Below, piece after piece: positions 17,490-27,403 of a stretch of DNA of 64,000 nucleotides. Position 1 is the first letter of the stretch; each line of letters starts with the position of its first letter. Origin of the DNA: NORP240 sp942492445 (lineage in GTDB: Bacteria; Pseudomonadota; Gammaproteobacteria; Pseudomonadales; Pseudohongiellaceae); the NCBI GenBank assembly GCA_942492445.1, contig CALOEW010000042.1, positions 47,687 through 111,686 of the forward strand. Reading direction: 5' to 3'. The position numbers and the translations under genes are program-made. A model generated the notes under the pieces. The model ran no database searches, had not been told where the DNA came from, and saw only the letters and a list, made by a program, of their open reading frames with translations.

Positions 17490-18907
17490 CTGCTTCGTGC
17501 GCCCCCGGTACCCGGCGGGACCACGACTTCGTTGATACGAATACCAATATGATTTTTCAAACTGATAGCCTCACCCCTTGCTATGGTTCGTTCGCCAACC
17601 TTGACCTTGACGGAGTCCACGTACACGTTTTTCAGCGGCACGATGGAACCTCTTGAAAGAGTCATCAGATGTTGCACAGTAATGTTTTCCCGTCCGACTT
17701 CGAAAGTCATCGAAACCGGCACATTCCAGAATCGATCCAGGGCTGAGGTCGGGGCTTGCGACGGCACGGGTAGCGTCGTACCGGACCCCGGCGCCGATGC
17801 TGGCGGAGCGGGGACTGCCTGCAGACGGGCTTCACCGCTACCTCCTTTGTGCCCACGATTTGTTGACGCGTTGCCCCCAAGCTGGGGAAAAGCCTGGGCC
17901 AGCACCTCTGGATCCTGGGTTTGTCCCGTATCGCTGGTGCTCACTTTTCTGAACCCTCCACTGGATTGACTGTATCGAAGGATTTCCAGTCCGATCCTGC
18001 CGTTTATTTCACCCATTCTCGCCTTGAACTTGGGAATCCGGTTGACCTTGACATCCACCTGATCGGGAGCTTCGATGGGAACGATGTCTCCCGTACCCAA
18101 CTCCAACACTTCCCGAAGAGTAAGTTGTGCACCCTGCAATTCCCCGGTAACAGTCATCTCAAAATCGCGAACGTGGCTGGCAAGAGCGTTTCGTGCCGAA
18201 ATACCCAGCTCTGTCAGACGCGATTTCTTATGCCTGAAGATGGCATCAACGACAGAACCGGGCATGATGAGCTGAATGACACCACCCATGCCGGAGAACT
18301 CGACTCGAAACGGTCTGATCATGAGAACGTCGGAATCCGCGTAGGCAGAGAAGTGGGCCGGATTGGTTTCGGTATTGATTATGGTGATCTGGTGATCGGA
18401 GAATTCCTGGAATCCTTCCCTGATAACGTCGGCGATGGTTCCGACTATCATATTGATCAGCCGCTTTTCAGTAAGACTGAACTCTCGACCCTCTATCGGT
18501 GTCGATCTGGAACCGCCTCCGAAGAATACATTGACCAGCGCCGATACCAGCTCTGAATCGAGTACTATCGCGGACAAACCTCTTATCTCGGACAGTGTGA
18601 AACAGCTTATTGCGGTGGGAAGTTTGAGAGTGGTGGCAAAGTCCCCGTACTTCTGAATCTGGATTTCCCCTCGCTTGATTTCTACGCTTTTATGGAGAAT
18701 TCCCAGAAATCGGGTACTCAGGCCTGCCTGAATATGGTCGTCGACGATCTCCACGTACTGAGTCCATCCCTGCACCCGGGACATTCCGCTGGTCAGGTCG
18801 TAAGGGGAATAGTCCTCTTCGCGGATATCCATGCCCCCATGGCCTGAACCACCGACCACGCCGTTCATCAGGGCATCGATCTCATTTTCTGACAATAATT
18901 CACTCAT
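17486..18907 (-). CDS. fliM: FliM with an appended FliN-type SpoA domain (FliM-FliN fusion)
   Basis: FliM binds phospho-CheY and forms the C-ring switch. This protein is 473 residues against about 320-340 usually. Residues 1-20 hold the CheY-binding peptide (LLSENEIDALMNGVV); residues about 40-245 are the FliM middle domain (TSGMSRVQGWTQYVEIVDD, AYADSDVLMIRPFRVEFSGM). FliM's own SpoA domain spans about 248-312 (VTGELQGAQLTLREVLELGT). A Pro/Ser/Gly-rich linker (313-388) leads to a second SpoA domain at about 390-462 (FWNVPVSMTFEVGRENITVQ, VGERTIARGEAISLKNHIGI) that resembles FliN. No separate fliN lies at this position; fliO starts in the last codons. Confidence 0.93.
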   Translation of the reverse strand: MSELLSENEIDALMNGVVGGSGHGGMDIREEDYSPYDLTSGMSRVQGWTQYVEIVDDHIQAGLSTRFLGILHKSVEIKRGEIQIQKYGDFATTLKLPTAISCFTLSEIRGLSAIVLDSELVSALVNVFFGGGSRSTPIEGREFSLTEKRLINMIVGTIADVIREGFQEFSDHQITIINTETNPAHFSAYADSDVLMIRPFRVEFSGMGGVIQLIMPGSVVDAIFRHKKSRLTELGISARNALASHVRDFEMTVTGELQGAQLTLREVLELGTGDIVPIEAPDQVDVKVNRIPKFKARMGEINGRIGLEILRYSQSSGGFRKVSTSDTGQTQDPEVLAQAFPQLGGNASTNRGHKGGSGEARLQAVPAPPASAPGSGTTLPVPSQAPTSALDRFWNVPVSMTFEVGRENITVQHLMTLSRGSIVPLKNVYVDSVKVKVGERTIARGEAISLKNHIGIRINEVVVPPGTGGARSR

Positions 18908-18922
18908 AGTCGATTATCTTTC

Positions 18923-19946
18923 CTAGCTGACCATCGCGCCTGCGTCTTCCTTTAACTCAATCCTGCCGTCGTCTGCCAGTTGTCTTGCGGCAGCAAGGAT
19001 CTCCTTCTGTGCCGCCTCAACGTCGACAATCTTGACCGGCCCCAACTCTTCCATATCCTCGCGAAAAATATCTGCCGCCCGGGAAGACATGTTCCTTATC
19101 ACCTTTTCCTGGATTTCCTCGTCCGCCCCCTTAAGCGCCACAGCCAGTTTGTCGGTAGACACTTCCCGCAGAAGCGACTGAAAGTCACGATCGGGAATGG
19201 CCTTGAGATCTTCGAATACAAACATCTGTTCCTGGATTGCGGTTGCCAGGTCTTCATCCACGCTGGAAATTTTTTCCATCAGACTTTGTTCAAATGCCTT
19301 GTCCAGTGAATTGAAGATATCCGCCACGTTTTTCACGCCACCGACACTCGACCCCCGCTTTCTGACCACCCCTTCCACCTGCTTCTCCAGCGAATTGTTC
19401 AGTTCCTGGAGGGCGGTGGGATCGACAGTGTCAATCTCCGCCATGCGGATCATCAATTCGACAACGGAACCTTCAGGCATGTGGGTCAACACTTCCCCCG
19501 ACAGTTCAGGGCCAAGATACGAGATCACTATCGCCTGGATCTGGGGGTGTTCGTTCTGAATGATTCCGGCAACCAGCTGCGGCTCCATCCACTTCAGGGC
19601 GTCAAGTCCCCGGGTATTACCCCCCAGCATAATCTTGTCCAGGGCTTCCCTGGCCGCCTCCGGGCCCAGTGCTTTCTCCAGGACACTGCGCGTGTACTCG
19701 TCTGCCATCACGCGGATAGAGCCGTCCTTTTCATAATCTTCAAGAAAGCCGGTCAGAATCTGGTTGACCTCCTCCGTGGACATTTCCTTCATACGCGCCA
19801 TCTCCACGCCGATTTTCTGCACTTCATCGGGAGTCAGGTGCCTTGAGGATACCGGCGGCACCGGCTTCTCCCATTACCATAAGAAAGCGGGCGGCTTTCG
19901 CAGATCCGCTGGCGCCTGGTCGCCTTCTTTGAACTCTGGCATTCAT
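18923..19946 (-). CDS. fliG: FliG motor switch protein (one frameshift near the N-terminus)
   Basis: FliG is the C-ring protein that contacts the stator. The long frame (from about 19846) covers most of the protein, from HLTPDEVQKIGVEMARMKEM through EHPQIQAIVISYLGPE (EHPQ motif) to the charged torque helix region RAADIFREDMEELGPVK. The missing N-terminus, AKAARFLMVMGEAGAAGILK, is in another frame from ATG 19946 and joins after ILK at AAGGCACC near 19844, where one surplus base explains the shift. The restored length is about 341 residues. I found no clear ribosome site before ATG 19946. It lies next to fliM instead of between fliF and fliH. Confidence 0.9.
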
Positions 19947-20443
19947 ATCGTCGCGAAGATAGCAATCAGTCCGTAGCGAGCGCCGCACCTCTCCTGTCGG
20001 TTTTTCGACAGTGTCAGTTTTACAGGTGGTGGCTTAATTGACATTTTTCGTCCTGCCTGTCCCTGAACCCTGTTATTTCCTGTGCCTGACCTTACCCAGC
20101 CGATCCGATGGAAACAGAAAAAAGTGATTGTGGAGTGAAAACGCAAGTTCCATGCCAGTGAGTGGAATCGCATCGTCGGAGGCTCCCCTGTGCGTGTCAG
20201 TCACCACCTCACCGGTCAGATCGGGGCTGCTGTCACACTCCCGTCATAATGCCCTTAATTCCCTTGATTCTTGTTATTTTTACCACGTAATTGCTAAGGT
20301 ATCCCGCTAACCTGCCAAAACAATTGACAACCGTAGAAAATTCACACAGTTAGCATCTGAGCTGCAAATTGCGAAATGGCGTTTGAGCTTGAACGACGCG
20401 GTTCTTGTACCGCTCTGCTGATGATATTTGACAAGGGTAATGT
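19947..20443. promoter_or_regulatory. Divergent fliG-fleQ control region
   Basis: This 497-base region separates the minus-strand fliG operon from plus-strand fleQ and must hold promoters for both. It has no gene I can support. GTGGCTTAATTGAC at 20029-20042 matches 11 of 14 positions of the Pseudomonas FleQ box. TTGACA at about 20320 is a possible sigma-70 -35 element for fleQ, without a convincing -10. A weak sigma-54-like sequence (TGGGTAAGGTCAGGCA, minus strand, about 20082-20097) might serve fliG. Confidence 0.45.
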
Positions 20444-21853
20444 ATGACTGGTGAAGTCTTGCTGGTATCCGACGACGATACCGTCGCAACAACAACAGCT
20501 GCAATACTCGAATCCCTGGAACACACAGTCCGCCATACCGACAGCCACCACTTGACCAGCGCCGACTTCCACGAGTGCGACGCTCTGACCGCACTTGTCG
20601 CAGTTAAGGACAGGGACACTGAGCGGCATGTTGTTGCTGCAATACAGAAGGGGGTCAGGCACCTGCCTGTCTACCTGCTGCGCCCCGACGCGGAGTTCTT
20701 CAACAAATCACCGGAACTTCAGGGCGTAGCCGGTTCGATCCGGTTGCCGGTGCGCTACGGCGACTTGCTCGAGGTATTGAAGCAGGCAAGGTTGAAGTCA
20801 CTGCAGAATGCCGGCAGCCGGGCAGCCGGCACATCCCTGATCGGTGACAGCCCGAAAATCCGTGCCATAAAAGCGCTGATTCGCCAGGTCGCACCCACCG
20901 AGGCCAATGTTCTGCTGTCCGGGGAATCCGGCACCGGCAAGGAAGTGGCAGCACGTTCGATACACAACCTGTCACTGCGTTCCGATCGCCCCTTCGTCGC
21001 CGTAAATTGCGGTGCAATCCCGCCGGAACTGCTGGAATCGGAACTGTTCGGTCACGAGAAAGGGGCTTTTACCGGGGCCTTTCAAGCCAGGGCCGGACGC
21101 TTCGAGATGGCTGAAGGGGGTACTTTGTTCCTCGATGAGGTCGGCGACATGCCACTCAACATGCAGGTGAAACTGCTGCGGGTGATCCAGGAACGAAGTT
21201 ACGAGCGGGTTGGCGGCACCAGGACCCTGATGACCGATGTCCGTCTTGTCGCCGCGACGCATCAGGATCTGGAGGAGCGCATTGCCGAAGGCAGGTTCCG
21301 CCTCGACCTCTTTTATCGTCTTAACGTATTCCCAATTGAACTGCCACCGCTTCGAGATCGCTGTGAAGACATCCCCCTTTTAATAAATGCCTTTCTCAAG
21401 CGTAAAGACTCGACTCTCACCAAGTCGGTCTGTTTTAACGCCGACGCATTGCAAACCCTGATGAACCATCCACTACCAGGCAATGTCAGGGAGCTGCAGA
21501 ACCTGGTTGAACGTCTGAACATACTTCACCCGGGCGAGGAAATCACCTGTGACAAGCTCCCTGCCCGATACCGGCAGGGAGAGAACCAAAGCCTGCCGTT
21601 CACTAACCTTGTCAGAGAAGGGTTTACGGACAATGCTGCCGGTCTGCCAACGGGCGGGGCCGGGAAAATCAACCTCAAGCAATATCTTTCCTCGCTGGAA
21701 AGAACTCTGATCCGCCAGGCGCTGGAGCAGTCGGACTGGGTTGTCACCCGGGCCGCAAAAACGCTGTCAGTGAGAAGAACGACTCTGATTGAGAAGATTC
21801 GAAAGCTTGAAATCAAGCCCCCTGCTTCAGGTGAGCGGACAACCGCACTCTGA
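20444..21853 (+). CDS. fleQ: FleQ master flagellar regulator, sigma-54 activator
   Basis: FleQ is the enhancer-binding protein at the top of the polar flagellar cascade and in Pseudomonas also responds to c-di-GMP and FleN. The 469-residue protein has an N-terminal receiver-like FleQ domain (1-125), a sigma-54 AAA+ domain (Walker A GESGTGKEVAARSIH; GAFTGA loop GHEKGAFTGAFQARAG; Walker B GGTLFLDEVGDM) and a Fis-type HTH (ALEQSDWVVTRAAKTLSVRR). It stands before fleS/fleR with a 281-base gap holding their sigma-54 promoter. Confidence 0.95.
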   Translation: MTGEVLLVSDDDTVATTTAAILESLEHTVRHTDSHHLTSADFHECDALTALVAVKDRDTERHVVAAIQKGVRHLPVYLLRPDAEFFNKSPELQGVAGSIRLPVRYGDLLEVLKQARLKSLQNAGSRAAGTSLIGDSPKIRAIKALIRQVAPTEANVLLSGESGTGKEVAARSIHNLSLRSDRPFVAVNCGAIPPELLESELFGHEKGAFTGAFQARAGRFEMAEGGTLFLDEVGDMPLNMQVKLLRVIQERSYERVGGTRTLMTDVRLVAATHQDLEERIAEGRFRLDLFYRLNVFPIELPPLRDRCEDIPLLINAFLKRKDSTLTKSVCFNADALQTLMNHPLPGNVRELQNLVERLNILHPGEEITCDKLPARYRQGENQSLPFTNLVREGFTDNAAGLPTGGAGKINLKQYLSSLERTLIRQALEQSDWVVTRAAKTLSVRRTTLIEKIRKLEIKPPASGERTTAL

Positions 21854-22063
21854 ACACCCTGCTGGCCTGCTTACGATACCGGCGCCGCAGCCGGTACGGA
21901 AATTCCGCAACGGCAAGTTGCGGCAATTCCATGGCCGGTAACAGTTCAATGACTTTCCGGTACGGCAGCAAAGCCATGTAAATTTTTCGACCATCTTACA
22001 AGTCGGCCTGCCAAAAAACCGACACCCCCAATCTAACTTTCTGATTTTGCTGTATATATGCAT

Positions 22064-22079
22064 TGGCACAAAGATTGCA
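22064..22079 (+). promoter_or_regulatory. Sigma-54 promoter of fleSR
   Basis: TGGCACAAAGATTGCA is a perfect match to the sigma-54 consensus (TGGCAC, five bases, TTGCA). It lies 56 bases before fleS, as expected for FleQ activation of fleSR. The rest of the 21854-22134 gap shows no gene. Confidence 0.88.
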
Positions 22080-22134
22080 AAATTATCAGACCAATGCGTT
22101 GACCAACCCATCCGGCTTGCGATAGATCAACACT

Positions 22135-23328
22135 ATGAGTTCCTCCGTCGGTACCAAACATTCCATCACCCAGCTTGAAGAGGCGTTCGGGATTTTCAAT
22201 CGTGTCTCGGCCGACCTGGGCACCCTATATCAGGAGCTCGAATCCAGTGTAGCCGGCCTCAAGGAGGAACTTGCGGCGTCCAATTCAGCACGCATCAGGG
22301 AACTGACCGAAAAGGAGAAACTGGCCGCCAAGCTTTCTTCGCTCATGGAGGCACTGCCGGGAGGAGTTCTGGTACTGGACGGTTCCAATCGGGTAAGCGA
22401 GATGAACCCTGCGGCTTTGTCCATCACCGGCAGGAATTTTGTTGGCGAACGCTGGCAACGGGTGTTGGAAGACATAACCGGTTCTGTGCCGGTTTACAAT
22501 GGCGAATTTTCCTTGCGGGACGGAAAACGCATAGCGATTACCAGCAGCCAGTTCGGAAACGATGGTGAGCGGATCATTCTGCTCACCGACACCACAGAAA
22601 CCTACCACCTGAACAGCCAGGTCAACCGTGAGAAACGGCTGACCGCCCTGGGTGAAATGGCGGCGCGATTGGCGCACCAGGTTCGCACGCCCTTGAGCTC
22701 AGCAATCCTGTACCTCTCAAACTTTTCTGCCATGCTGTCAGCGGACCGGATACAGGACAGCCACAAGGCCATCCGCAGCATTCAGTCCCAGCTTGGGCAG
22801 ATTGAATCCCTGGTAGAGGGAATGCTCTCCTACATCAAGGGTGACATCGCCGCCAGCCGCAGCTTTTCGCCGGTAACGCTGATGGATGAAGTCAGGCAGG
22901 CCACCGCGGTACAGGTTCAGGCGGCCGCGGGCAGCCTCGACACGGAATTCGAAGGCGGAGATTTTGAGATTCGCGGCGATCATGAAGCATTGTTCAATGC
23001 CTTGTCGAACCTTGTGGTCAATGCCATTCAGTCTGTTGAAAGCGCGCCGATTATTACTCTGAGCCTGGTGCGAAAAAGTGATCACATCCAGTTTATCGTG
23101 GCGGACAACGGCCCGGGTATCGACGAAGAACACCGAGAACAGGTTTTCGATCCGTTTTTCTCAACCCGCCGGGGCGGTACCGGGCTCGGGCTGGCGGTAG
23201 TGATGTCCGCAGTAAAAGCCCACGGTGGGGAAGTGACCGTCGATACCTCCCCTGCCGGTGGAGCACGCTTTACGCTCAGGATTCCCGGTGGTCAGGTTGA
23301 GAACGCGCGCAGGTTATCAGCAGCATGA
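22135..23328 (+). CDS. fleS: FleS flagellar sensor histidine kinase
   Basis: FleS phosphorylates FleR to turn on rod/hook genes. The 397-residue protein has no membrane segment, so it is cytoplasmic. It has an N-terminal coiled coil, a PAS domain around residues 75-155 (VLDGSNRVSEMNPAALSITG), a HisKA domain with H-box EMAARLAHQVRTPLSSA near residue 180, and an HATPase with N box ALSNLVVNAIQS, DNGPGIDEE and GGTGLGLAVVMSAVKAHGG. It is followed by fleR after 77 bases. Confidence 0.95.
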   Translation: MSSSVGTKHSITQLEEAFGIFNRVSADLGTLYQELESSVAGLKEELAASNSARIRELTEKEKLAAKLSSLMEALPGGVLVLDGSNRVSEMNPAALSITGRNFVGERWQRVLEDITGSVPVYNGEFSLRDGKRIAITSSQFGNDGERIILLTDTTETYHLNSQVNREKRLTALGEMAARLAHQVRTPLSSAILYLSNFSAMLSADRIQDSHKAIRSIQSQLGQIESLVEGMLSYIKGDIAASRSFSPVTLMDEVRQATAVQVQAAAGSLDTEFEGGDFEIRGDHEALFNALSNLVVNAIQSVESAPIITLSLVRKSDHIQFIVADNGPGIDEEHREQVFDPFFSTRRGGTGLGLAVVMSAVKAHGGEVTVDTSPAGGARFTLRIPGGQVENARRLSAA

Positions 23329-23405
23329 AGCAGGCAGTTGGCGGACTTCGAAGGGATTCAGATGTGAAATCTGTGACGTCGACCAAACTCAAGGGCGGGT
23401 AATCA

Positions 23406-24767
23406 ATGGATAATCATTCAGTGCTTGTAGTAGAGGACGACCCAGACCTTCGGGAAGCGCTCCGTCAGACACTCGATATCTCGGGGTACCGGGCGCTGGA
23501 GGCCGACACTGCAGAGATGGCCCTGGAAATTCTTGACCACAACCGCCCGGAGTTGATTATCAGCGACGTGCAGATGCCCGGCATGAACGGTGATGAACTG
23601 CTAAAGCGGGTCAAACGACGATTTCCGGATATTCCTTTCGTGCTGATCACCGCATTCGGCAATATCACCAGGGCCGTTGAAGCCATGCAGAACGGCGCCG
23701 CTGACTATATTGTCAAACCCTTCGAGGCGGAAGTGCTTCTTGAGATGGTGAATCGACTGGCCGTAACTCCGGGCACGGGCCCGGACGGCAGTGGCATGGT
23801 AATTGAAGACCGCCACAGTGTCGCGGTTGCCGAATTGAGCAGACGGGTGGCGGCAACCGATGTTACGGTCATGATCAGCGGTGAGTCAGGCAGCGGCAAA
23901 GAGGTGTTCGCAAAATTCATTCATCGGCACTCGTCTAGAGGGACCAGACCTTTCATTGCCATCAATTGTGCCGCCATCCCGGAACCGATGCTGGAATCCA
24001 TGCTGTTCGGCTATGAGAAAGGTGCCTTTACGGGAGCATACACGGCACGGGCCGGGAAATTCGAACAGGCAAATGGCGGCACGCTGCTGCTTGACGAAGT
24101 TTCCGAGATCGATATCAGTCTGCAGGCCAAGTTGCTGCGGGTCATCCAGGAAAAAGAAGTGGAACGCCTGGGCGGAAGCCGCACCATTGAACTTGACGTG
24201 AGATTGATCGCCACAACCAACAGGAACCTGAAGGAAGAGGTGGCCAACGGGCGGTTCCGCGAGGACCTCTATTATCGACTGAATGTGTTCCCCCTGCATC
24301 TGCCTCCGCTCCGGGAACGACCCGGCGACATTCTGCCGCTGGCTCGAAAATTCATCGAACGTTTTAGTCCGGGCAGCGGTGTGCAACTGCACAGGAGTGC
24401 TGAAGAGATTCTGCTTCGCCACTCGTGGTATGGCAATGTTCGTGAACTTGAAAACGTGATTCAACGTGCCCTGATCCTTAAAAGCGGACGCATGCTTACC
24501 GCTGATGCAATCGTTTTCGAAACTCCGGAAGCAACCGAAAGTGACGAGATCGATGTTGCGGGGTACGACGAACAGGCACAGCTGGCATCGAATCTCAAAA
24601 GCCGCGAGAAAGAAATCATCCTGGAAGCCATCGTAGCGAACAACAGCCGCAAGGAAGCGGCGGAACAGCTGGGCATCAGCCCCAGGACCCTGCGCTACAA
24701 ACTGGCCCAATTCCGCAAAGACGGAATCAACTTACCCTGCTTCCCCAATGACGTGAAAGCTTCGTGA
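23406..24767 (+). CDS. fleR: FleR sigma-54 response regulator
   Basis: FleR activates sigma-54 rod and hook operons when phosphorylated by FleS. The 453-residue protein has a receiver domain with phospho-acceptor in ELIISDVQMPGMNGDELLKR and lysine in DYIVKPF, an AAA+ domain (GESGSGKEVFAKFIH, YEKGAFTGAYTARAG, GGTLLLDEVSEI) and a Fis-type HTH (EAAEQLGISPRTLRYKL). It is followed directly by fliE, 7 bases on. Confidence 0.96.
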   Translation: MDNHSVLVVEDDPDLREALRQTLDISGYRALEADTAEMALEILDHNRPELIISDVQMPGMNGDELLKRVKRRFPDIPFVLITAFGNITRAVEAMQNGAADYIVKPFEAEVLLEMVNRLAVTPGTGPDGSGMVIEDRHSVAVAELSRRVAATDVTVMISGESGSGKEVFAKFIHRHSSRGTRPFIAINCAAIPEPMLESMLFGYEKGAFTGAYTARAGKFEQANGGTLLLDEVSEIDISLQAKLLRVIQEKEVERLGGSRTIELDVRLIATTNRNLKEEVANGRFREDLYYRLNVFPLHLPPLRERPGDILPLARKFIERFSPGSGVQLHRSAEEILLRHSWYGNVRELENVIQRALILKSGRMLTADAIVFETPEATESDEIDVAGYDEQAQLASNLKSREKEIILEAIVANNSRKEAAEQLGISPRTLRYKLAQFRKDGINLPCFPNDVKAS

Positions 24768-24774
24768 GGAATGA

Positions 24775-25089
24775 ATGATGAGTGATGTGAATATCGATCA
24801 GGTCCTTAACCAGATGAGGATTCTGGCTCAGAACAACGTTGTTCCCGAGCTGAATACCTCTGACAGACCGGATTTTGCCGCCCTTCTGGACGAGTCGATC
24901 AAACAGGTCAACAACCTGCAGAGCGAAGCCAGAGAACTACGTGACGCCTTTGTAACCGGAAAGCAGGGTGTTGATCTTCCCGAGGTCATGGTTGCCGCTG
25001 AAAAGGCATCTGTTTCCTTCGAGGCAATGACTGAAGTGAGAAACAAGCTTCTGTCTGCCTACCAGGAAGTCATGAACATGCAGATCTGA
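24775..25089 (+). CDS. fliE: FliE basal-body protein
   Basis: FliE joins the MS ring to the rod. The 104-residue protein has the typical FliE C-terminus (KASVSFEAMTEVRNKLLSAY ending QEVMNMQI) and N-terminal FAALLDESIKQVNNLQSEA. ATG 24775 is followed by another ATG (MMSDV), so the start is certain only to one codon. It lies between fleR and fliF. Confidence 0.96.
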   Translation: MMSDVNIDQVLNQMRILAQNNVVPELNTSDRPDFAALLDESIKQVNNLQSEARELRDAFVTGKQGVDLPEVMVAAEKASVSFEAMTEVRNKLLSAYQEVMNMQI

Positions 25090-25128
25090 CCGGGTGTCAT
25101 GAAACCGATCTAGGAATCTCACCAGACA

Positions 25129-26793
25129 ATGGCCAGTCCAGTTGCCAAGAACCCCCTGCTTGCCCAGTTGAATTCGCTGAGCCAGCTCAGCCTGACCCGA
25201 CAGCTGGGTTTCATGCTGATTGTCGCAGCAAGCATCGCGCTTGGGAGCGCCACCGTGCTCTGGTCTACGAATCCGGGCTACACGGCCCTCTATACCGGAC
25301 TGTCGGACCAGGACTCAGCAGACGTACTCGGAGCACTTGAACAGAATGGCCTGTCTTACAGAATCGATAATGGCAGTGGCCTTATCACAGTGCCCGCCGA
25401 CCAGGTGCGTCGCATCAGAATGCAACTGGCCAACCAGGGTCTGCCTCGCTCCACCAGTCAGGGATTTGAAATACTCAATCAGGAACAGAGTCTTGGCACC
25501 AGCAACTTCGTCGAGCAGGCCCGCTATAATCGCGCACTTGAACAGGAACTGACTCAAACAATCAAGCAGATTCACGGTGTCCGCGATGCCCGCGTACATC
25601 TAAGCATTCCCCGACAGAGCTCATTCATTCGCAACTCCAGAAAGCCAAGCGCCTCGGTGATGATCGACGTCATAAACCTGCAGGTACCCGGTGATGCCCA
25701 GCTCTCCGGAATTGTCCACCTGGTCGCTTCCAGTGTGGCGGGACTGGAAACCGATCAGGTTTCCGTAGTCGACCAGCGGGGCAACCTGCTTTCCGATCGC
25801 AACAACTCCGAACTGGGCAACAGCACGGAAGCAATGCGCTTTACTCGCAGCATCGAGGAGAACTACAGCGAACGCATTCTTGACCTCCTCACACCAATCG
25901 TCGGAGCGGGAAACGTCAAGGCTCAGGTCGCGGCAGACATTGATTTCACTGCCATGGAAACCACCGAAGAAACCTACAATCCGGAAACCCTGGCGATCCG
26001 CAGTGAACAACTGGAGGAGGAAACCGCCAACGTCAACGGTGAAGCAGAAGCAGTAGTGCCCGGTACGGTAGCGCCCGCTCCTCCGACCGAATCGGTGAAT
26101 GGGGATGGCCAATCGAGTGGTGATCAAAGCCGGCAGACCCGGACCAATACCGTTCGCAATTACGAGGTAGACCGTAGTGTCAGTCACATAAAAACCACTC
26201 CCGGAGCTATAGAGCAACTCTCTGTGGCAGTGCTGGTGGACCTCTCCGCCAGCATCAGAGGTCTGGATGTTGCTGAAGACGGCACCCAGACAGTGAGCCA
26301 GACAGACCAACAAGTCCGAATCGACCGCCTCACGCAACTGGTAAAAGATGCTGTCGGCTTTAACGAATCCAGGGGCGATACGGTCAGCGTGATCAATGAA
26401 CAGTTTTATTCCGGAGAAGCGCCATTGCCGGAGGCGCTGCCGTTGTGGCAACAACCCTGGTTCTTTACCACCCTCAGACAGAGCGGAGCGGCTCTTGTGG
26501 TTCTACTACTGATCTTTGGTGTGCTGCGTCCTGCATTGAAAGCGGTGGTAACCAACAGCAATGGCGGCACCGGGAACAGACCGGTTGCGAAGTCGGGCAG
26601 CGCAGAAGCCGATGACCTCGGTAATGAACAGGTGCAGCTTTCCGGCAGCTCGGGTACCAATCAGCTGGCCTCACCGGGTGGCACCACCACTGCCCTTTCT
26701 TTTGACAATAATCTCGCCAGAGCCCAGAACCTGGTACTACAGGAACCTACACGCGCAGCGAGAATGATTCAGGGGTGGTTAGCCAATGAATAA
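25129..26793 (+). CDS. fliF: FliF MS-ring protein
   Basis: FliF forms the membrane MS ring on which the flagellum is built. The 554-residue protein has an N-terminal membrane segment (FMLIVAASIALGSATVLW), periplasmic ring-building domains (YTALYTGLSDQDSADVLGAL, LEQELTQTIKQIHGVRDARV), a second membrane segment near residue 450 and a C-terminal FliG-binding tail (ARMIQGWLANE). It overlaps fliH by 8 bases. The usual next gene, fliG, is absent here. Confidence 0.97.
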   Translation: MASPVAKNPLLAQLNSLSQLSLTRQLGFMLIVAASIALGSATVLWSTNPGYTALYTGLSDQDSADVLGALEQNGLSYRIDNGSGLITVPADQVRRIRMQLANQGLPRSTSQGFEILNQEQSLGTSNFVEQARYNRALEQELTQTIKQIHGVRDARVHLSIPRQSSFIRNSRKPSASVMIDVINLQVPGDAQLSGIVHLVASSVAGLETDQVSVVDQRGNLLSDRNNSELGNSTEAMRFTRSIEENYSERILDLLTPIVGAGNVKAQVAADIDFTAMETTEETYNPETLAIRSEQLEEETANVNGEAEAVVPGTVAPAPPTESVNGDGQSSGDQSRQTRTNTVRNYEVDRSVSHIKTTPGAIEQLSVAVLVDLSASIRGLDVAEDGTQTVSQTDQQVRIDRLTQLVKDAVGFNESRGDTVSVINEQFYSGEAPLPEALPLWQQPWFFTTLRQSGAALVVLLLIFGVLRPALKAVVTNSNGGTGNRPVAKSGSAEADDLGNEQVQLSGSSGTNQLASPGGTTTALSFDNNLARAQNLVLQEPTRAARMIQGWLANE

Positions 26794-27403
26794 CAGTTTC
26801 AGCAGGAAATCGAACAACCTTGACGTATCAGCCTGGGAAACACCACGACTTCTCAATCGCGGCGATCAGTCCCCGGCCATTTCCGCCAGGGAGATGGAGG
26901 CACGGCAGGAGGTTTACGAACAAGCATTCCAGGAAGGTTATGAACACGGCAAGGAACTTGGGCTTCGGGAAGCGGAAGAACAACTTCAGCTGGTGCAGAA
27001 CCTGCTGGCAGCACTTCGCAAACCATTCGATGAACAGAGTCAACAACTGGAGGAAACCCTTGTGCAACTGGCCGGTAAGATCGCCCGGGCGGTGGTCTCG
27101 AGGGAGCTTGAAACCGATCCTGCAGCACTGCTGGGAATGGTGCACCAATCGCTTTCGATTCTTGGTGACGGTGAACAGGAGGTCCTGATTCATGTCAACC
27201 CCAGAAACGCGCAGCTACTTCGTGATCTGATCCAGGAACGAGAGGTTGCGAAGAACTGGCAGATCGTCGACGATCCACACCTCGCGTTGGAGGACTTCCG
27301 GATTCGATGCAGGGATTCGATTATCGACTCAAACCTGAATTCCAGAATAGATCTTGTAATCAATCGTGTTCTTGATCAACAGCGTGGCCCGGATTCGTTA
27401 TGA
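26786..27403 (+). CDS. fliH: FliH export ATPase regulator
   Basis: FliH binds and restrains the FliI ATPase. The 205-residue protein has the Gly/Glu-rich helix EQAFQEGYEHGKELGLREAE with GxxxG-type spacing and the C-terminal FliH domain (LAGKIARAVVSRELETDPAA, WQIVDDPHLALEDFRIRCRD). The start overlaps fliF, and the stop overlaps fliI by 4 bases. Confidence 0.95.
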   Translation: MNNSFSRKSNNLDVSAWETPRLLNRGDQSPAISAREMEARQEVYEQAFQEGYEHGKELGLREAEEQLQLVQNLLAALRKPFDEQSQQLEETLVQLAGKIARAVVSRELETDPAALLGMVHQSLSILGDGEQEVLIHVNPRNAQLLRDLIQEREVAKNWQIVDDPHLALEDFRIRCRDSIIDSNLNSRIDLVINRVLDQQRGPDSL

